A stretch of 64,000 nt of DNA from Gyrodactylus bullatarudis (Eukaryota > Platyhelminthes > Monogenea > Gyrodactylidea > Gyrodactylidae), in assembly GCA_012064415.1 (NCBI GenBank), contig SSNU01000098.1:1-64000 (forward strand). Reading direction: 5' to 3'. The notes beneath the pieces are model-generated. The model was given only the letters and a program-made list of their open reading frames with translations, was not told where the DNA came from and searched no databases. Shown piece by piece: positions 60,124 through 64,000 of this stretch (positions are counted from its first letter, which is position 1; each line of letters starts with the position of its first letter). The translations under genes were made by a program, and so were the position numbers.

Positions 60124-61359
60124 ATGTTTAACTACGTACCCGATGGCGGTTGCTCTGAATTTCCTCGTGTTGACTTGATCCTCAATGATATTAATAGTTT
60201 TGTCAATACGAAACTTCAAATCATCAAATCAATCTCTGATTACAAGGACAAATTGATTACCGATTTATATAACGAAATCTCTTTCCTCGAACGTTCTCGA
60301 ATTCAAAACTGTCCTCGTCCACTAAATCGCCATGGTATATTACCCGATTCTTCATTTGTTCAAACTCAAACTTCCACTGAATTTAATCATGATAATAGAA
60401 AAATTACCTCTGATTGGAAGACTGTTGGTCAGTTTAAGAAACCTTCTAACTCTGCGGAGATAGCTAAATCTTATAATGAAACACACAATGGTAACTACAA
60501 TCAACTTTACTATGATTGTAATCGTTTCAAATCCTTGCAATATTTAAAAAACAATCATTCTTCTACCAACCCAAGATCTGTTTTACCATCCTTCAAATTC
60601 AATAATATCTATAGAAGCAAAAAATCTCTTTTAATTATTCATGGCGATGAACTTTCATTGCAAAATGCTAATGACATTATTAATTTTATACGCCAGAATG
60701 GCGTTACGTTCAACTCTAGAATTATTCCAGGCCCTACTATTGATGGAAAACTAATCAACATTAAGATCCAGTCCTCTGTGAAACTCTCCAACTCTATGCT
60801 CAGTCTTTTATATATGCATTTCAAGCCAGTTGGTATTACGGTTACTCGACATAATCAACGCAAGATGGAGTCCCTGCGTAAGGCCAAGAAGACTCAAGTT
60901 GAACTCAAAACTACAAATCTAAAACAAAATCAACCATGTTCTTCCACTCAAACCACGGAATCCTCTGTATCTTCAATCACTGATTCTAAAATGGAACGTG
61001 ATATTTACAATGAAACAACAAACTCTACCCTTAAACGTGTCGATATGTCAAACTCCGGCTCTCCAGCTAATGAAAGGAAAAAGCATAACTCGGTTCCTGA
61101 TCCTTCCTCAGTTTATACTCAACCACCTCCATGTGATCATATCGCTCACGGATTGAATAATGATATTTCATTAAATGTTGACCTTGACCTCTCCCGACCT
61201 GGTAAACTGATGTCCTCTCCAAAGAAAGACTTTTCGTGTTTCTCTGCTACTGGCTCTGTGACTGCTCCGGTTTCATCCATCACTCCAGCCACGACCTCCG
61301 ACAAAATCTCCAAAGCCACTAATTCTGTGAACAAAGCATTTAATCAGTCCTTTCGGTGA
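60124..61359 (+). CDS. LINE ORF1-like protein, unrecognised fold
   Basis: 411-codon open frame immediately upstream of the endonuclease/RT frames, as expected for a LINE ORF1. Its N-terminal 70 residues are helical (FVNTKLQIIKSISDYKDKL). A middle region at about 170-255 (SLLIIHGDELSLQNANDII, then MLSLLYMHFKPVGITVTRHN) has alternating hydrophobic strands that could be an RNA-binding fold. The C-terminal third is Ser/Thr-rich and disordered. No CCHC zinc knuckle is present. It ends TGA at 61357-61359, overlapping the start of the ORF2 frame. The frame is intact although ORF2 is damaged. The first ATG directly follows the Penelope fragment, so a 5' part may be missing. Confidence 0.65.
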   Translation: MFNYVPDGGCSEFPRVDLILNDINSFVNTKLQIIKSISDYKDKLITDLYNEISFLERSRIQNCPRPLNRHGILPDSSFVQTQTSTEFNHDNRKITSDWKTVGQFKKPSNSAEIAKSYNETHNGNYNQLYYDCNRFKSLQYLKNNHSSTNPRSVLPSFKFNNIYRSKKSLLIIHGDELSLQNANDIINFIRQNGVTFNSRIIPGPTIDGKLINIKIQSSVKLSNSMLSLLYMHFKPVGITVTRHNQRKMESLRKAKKTQVELKTTNLKQNQPCSSTQTTESSVSSITDSKMERDIYNETTNSTLKRVDMSNSGSPANERKKHNSVPDPSSVYTQPPPCDHIAHGLNNDISLNVDLDLSRPGKLMSSPKKDFSCFSATGSVTAPVSSITPATTSDKISKATNSVNKAFNQSFR

Positions 61360-63830
61360 GTTCCATGGTTTCTTTTTATTAAATGTAAGATCCCTCTTGT
61401 CCCAGAATTCATTTTTTCACATTTCCAACATTATATCCTCTTATAAGCCACTGATGTTTTTCTTAACTGAAACGTGGCTAAAACCTGATAAACTTGACAA
61501 TTTACTTTTTATTAATGACTATAAGCTTATCAGATCTGATAGAACACCATCCAGGGGTGGTGGTGTCTGTGTCTATGTACACACATCTTTAAGTATATCC
61601 TCATTGAAGATCATCACATCACCTACTCAAATAATCAGCTTGGATGTCTCTTTTGAAGGTCTAATTCATAGGTTTATTTTGGTCTACAAGCCACCTGTTG
61701 GAAGTGATTACCTTATTGATGACGATACTTTGTTATCACTCTTGTCTCCGCTTTTACCTAAGACCCTTGTGAACCTCACCATTTTAGGTGATTTTAATTT
61801 CCCCTCAACTAACCATTTGCCAGATATTCCATTTATCTTTGACTCAATTCTTAATAAATTTAATCTAAGACAGATTATTAATCTACCGACTAGATAATAT
61901 CCTGGATCTCGTCTTTAATAACTCGTTTTTCTTCATCTCAATCAAAACGATTCCGTTCTCCGATCATAACTTGATTTTTGTTAGAACCAATCCTTGTTCG
62001 CAACATTCAAGATTTTACTCTAAAACTAAGAAAGTTGTTGACTTCAAACGTGCTAACTTTCTATACTGGAGATATAAAGATTTTCTTTTCTTGAATAATG
62101 ATTTTAATAATAATATCTTTCGCCACATAATTGTAAATTCGACACGAACTACCATTAATTACCGTAAGATACTTACGTCTCTTGATGACTTCAACCTTAT
62201 TAGCATATCCTCTTTTGAAAGAATTCTATCAGAGGATCTTAAATCGTGTCCTAAGAGAGGATGGTCTAAATTCAAGAATCTGCTAAACATTAATCGTTAC
62301 TCTTCCATAGCCAACTTCACCACTCTGGACGAATTTGGCTTTCGTGAAGCTCTTAATGATTATTTTGCTTCTGTTTTTAACTCTCAGGAAGATTTAGAAC
62401 TCCTCTCTCCCTCTGATTCCCCTCCAATAATTTCTTCCTTTGATTTAATTAGAATTATGAAATCCTGTAGAGCTAGATCTCGCATCGACTCAAATTTTAA
62501 TTCATTTAAACTGATTGAGGCTCTCCCTGATTGTTTTCTTATTCATCTATCTGTTTTTCTTAATAGCTGCATTGAGCAGAGCTTCATTCCTGATGAGTGG
62601 TTAGAAGTAATTATTACTCCCATCCCCAAATGCACGAAGTACACAGATTTTTCTGATCTCAGGCCCATTTCATCGCTTAATATCTTCCTCTCACTGTTAG
62701 ATCGTTTTCTCTCTGATTATATTCGGCAGGAAATTCCCTCTGATTTCTCAGACCATTCTCAACATGCATTCTCACATGGTAAAGGAACCTGTTCTAATCT
62801 TATTGACTTCCTAAACTATACTGTACCACTAAAATCCTCGGGTCATTATCTCATAATTCATTACATTGACCTCTCTAAAGCCTTCGACAAATTAAAGTTC
62901 TCGTACATTGTTAACAAACTAATTTCTGTTAATATTGATAGATCAATAATTAACCTGGTTATTCTCTTCTTAACAAGAAGAAATCAACGAGTTAAGTTTA
63001 ACTCAGACTTTAGCTCCTCTAGATTGATAACATCTTGGGTCCCTCAGGGATCAGCATTAGGTCCTCTGCTCTTCAACCTCTGATTAGCTGAAATTCAAAT
63101 GCCTAGTAATCTTGGTAAAATATTACTTGCTATCAACAATTTTTTTTCATCACTGAAGACATCTCTTGAAAAAATGGGACTGGAAATTAATAGGAACAAG
63201 TGCAAAATAATGACCCCAATCAATCTCCCTGAACCCTTCCTCTCTAATCTGCATTTACCTGGTGAATTTGTTTCATCCACTATTGATCTTGGTTTTGAGA
63301 TTGACTTTTCCCTTAAAATTGCACCTCTTACAAAAATTAATCACCTTAAAACTGTTTGCTACATAATCAATCGTTTCACTAATACCAAGGATCTGAAGAT
63401 ACTAGCTTTCAAGTGTTTTGCACTTCCTAGCTTTGATTATGTAGCTCCTCTTCTACCCTTCATTACGAACTCTGCTTCCCTTGAATTAGAAAGAGTTCAG
63501 TATAGATTCCTTCACTATTTATACCCCACCCTTGACTCTTATAACGCCTTGATTATAACATCAGGTCTTGATCCAATTTGGATTCGTAGAATAGCTTTTA
63601 TCGTTAAGACTTTCTCCAATAGCTCATCTTTGGCTCCGGTGAGCTATGCACTTAGAAACCCATCTTTCACTTACCATTATCTACTCTCTACCTATAGACT
63701 CCTTGACTCCATTTTTGAATTTCTTGATTGTGATGATCTATCAAATTTAAAAATAATAATTTCTTATATGAGAGAAAAACTTAATTATTCATCTACCCTT
63801 CTCAAATCTGAACTTCATTTAAAAAATTAA
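61355..63830 (+). pseudogene. LINE ORF2 (endonuclease + reverse transcriptase), defective
   Basis: CR1/jockey-like polyprotein. The first part, to 61897, has the APE endonuclease: NVRSLLSQNSFF, FLTETWL, RGGGVCVYV and LGDFNFP. A frameshift near 61893 follows; in the new frame NILDLVFNN and FSDHNLIFV complete the endonuclease. The reverse transcriptase then has LRPISSLN (motif 1-2 region), IDLSKAFDKL (motif A) and PQGSALGPLLFNL (motif B). TGA at 63081-63083 and a deletion follow. The frame resumes with NRNKCKIM, so the catalytic [YF]ADD of motif C is missing. The C-terminus, with LELERVQYRF, ends TAA at 63828-63830. It cannot encode an active enzyme. Confidence 0.82.
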
Positions 63831-64000
63831 TCCTCTGTTTTTGGGATCTTACATTTTTTTGAAAAGTTTATCCATGGTACTCCGTTTACAGTGTTTTTTG
63901 CTGAGTTTACCTTCTAATGAGTTTGGATTTTCTGCAGTAGCTCATGATGTTGTGTAAATGAGACATGGTGTATTCGCAGTTCATTAGTAGTCATACATCA
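63831..64000 (+). other. LINE 3' untranslated region to window end
   Basis: Follows the ORF2 stop without a recognisable poly(A) or short tandem tail in view, so the element's 3' end may lie beyond the window. Confidence 0.4.

Noticed and set aside
1..64000. CRISPR arrays, bacterial operons, ribosome-binding sites, rRNA and tRNA genes.
   Set aside because: The window is clearly eukaryotic with spliced animal genes. I saw no regularly spaced short repeats and no tRNA cloverleaf or rRNA-like sequence by eye, though a dedicated tRNA scan was not possible.

Overview
This is a eukaryotic, almost certainly metazoan, nuclear window. It is roughly 70% A+T, its genes are spliced with GT-AG introns, and it carries animal-type genes (ORP9, COG3, CAMSAP/patronin, PARL-type rhomboid) plus Penelope-like, CR1/jockey-like, Tigger-like and piggyBac-like elements. 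One repeat at about 27.85 kb resembles repeats common in arthropods, so an arthropod such as a crustacean is a weak preference; the species cannot be fixed from sequence alone. Intron sizes are strongly two-tailed: 26, 31 and 38 nt at one end, 7-10 kb at the other.

Layout. 1-158: tail of a Gly/His/Cys-rich gene. 1412-30906 (minus): a complete 13-exon ORP9-type oxysterol-binding-protein gene, rebuilt here to 732 codons. Its introns hold foldback repeats, a Penelope remnant and, at 20.5-25.4 kb, two head-to-head Penelope-like elements facing each other across a 510-bp assembly gap. 31050-32588 (plus): DDX47/Rrp3-like DEAD-box helicase, divergent from ORP9 across 143 bp. 32782-33432: universal-stress-protein gene. 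33756-35143: PARL-type rhomboid protease. 35135-35512 (minus): small unrecognised coiled-coil protein. 35795-37540 (minus): unrecognised Ser/Asn-rich protein. 37663-48883 (plus): COG3 in 10 coding exons. Its 7.3-kb third intron contains three copies of the Gly/His/Cys-rich gene; two are intact and apparently identical, and one is frameshifted. 49157-49891: FAD synthase. 50210-55669 (minus): 3' part of CAMSAP including the microtubule-binding CKK domain, with a GC-AG intron; its 5' exons were not found. 56.5-64 kb: degenerate LINE copies and a Penelope reverse-transcriptase fragment.

The conserved genes form a housekeeping neighbourhood (Golgi tethering, lipid transfer at ER contact sites, rRNA processing, mitochondrial proteolysis, flavin synthesis). 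Two divergent pairs share short intergenic regions. The least familiar item is the Cys/His/Gly-rich gene family: about 149 aa, roughly 82% Gly+Cys+His, each copy with its own TATA box and a 65-nt intron, duplicated inside a COG3 intron and present again at the left edge.

Exon joins were inferred by eye from splice consensus, reading frame and remembered family conservation. No alignment or search was run.
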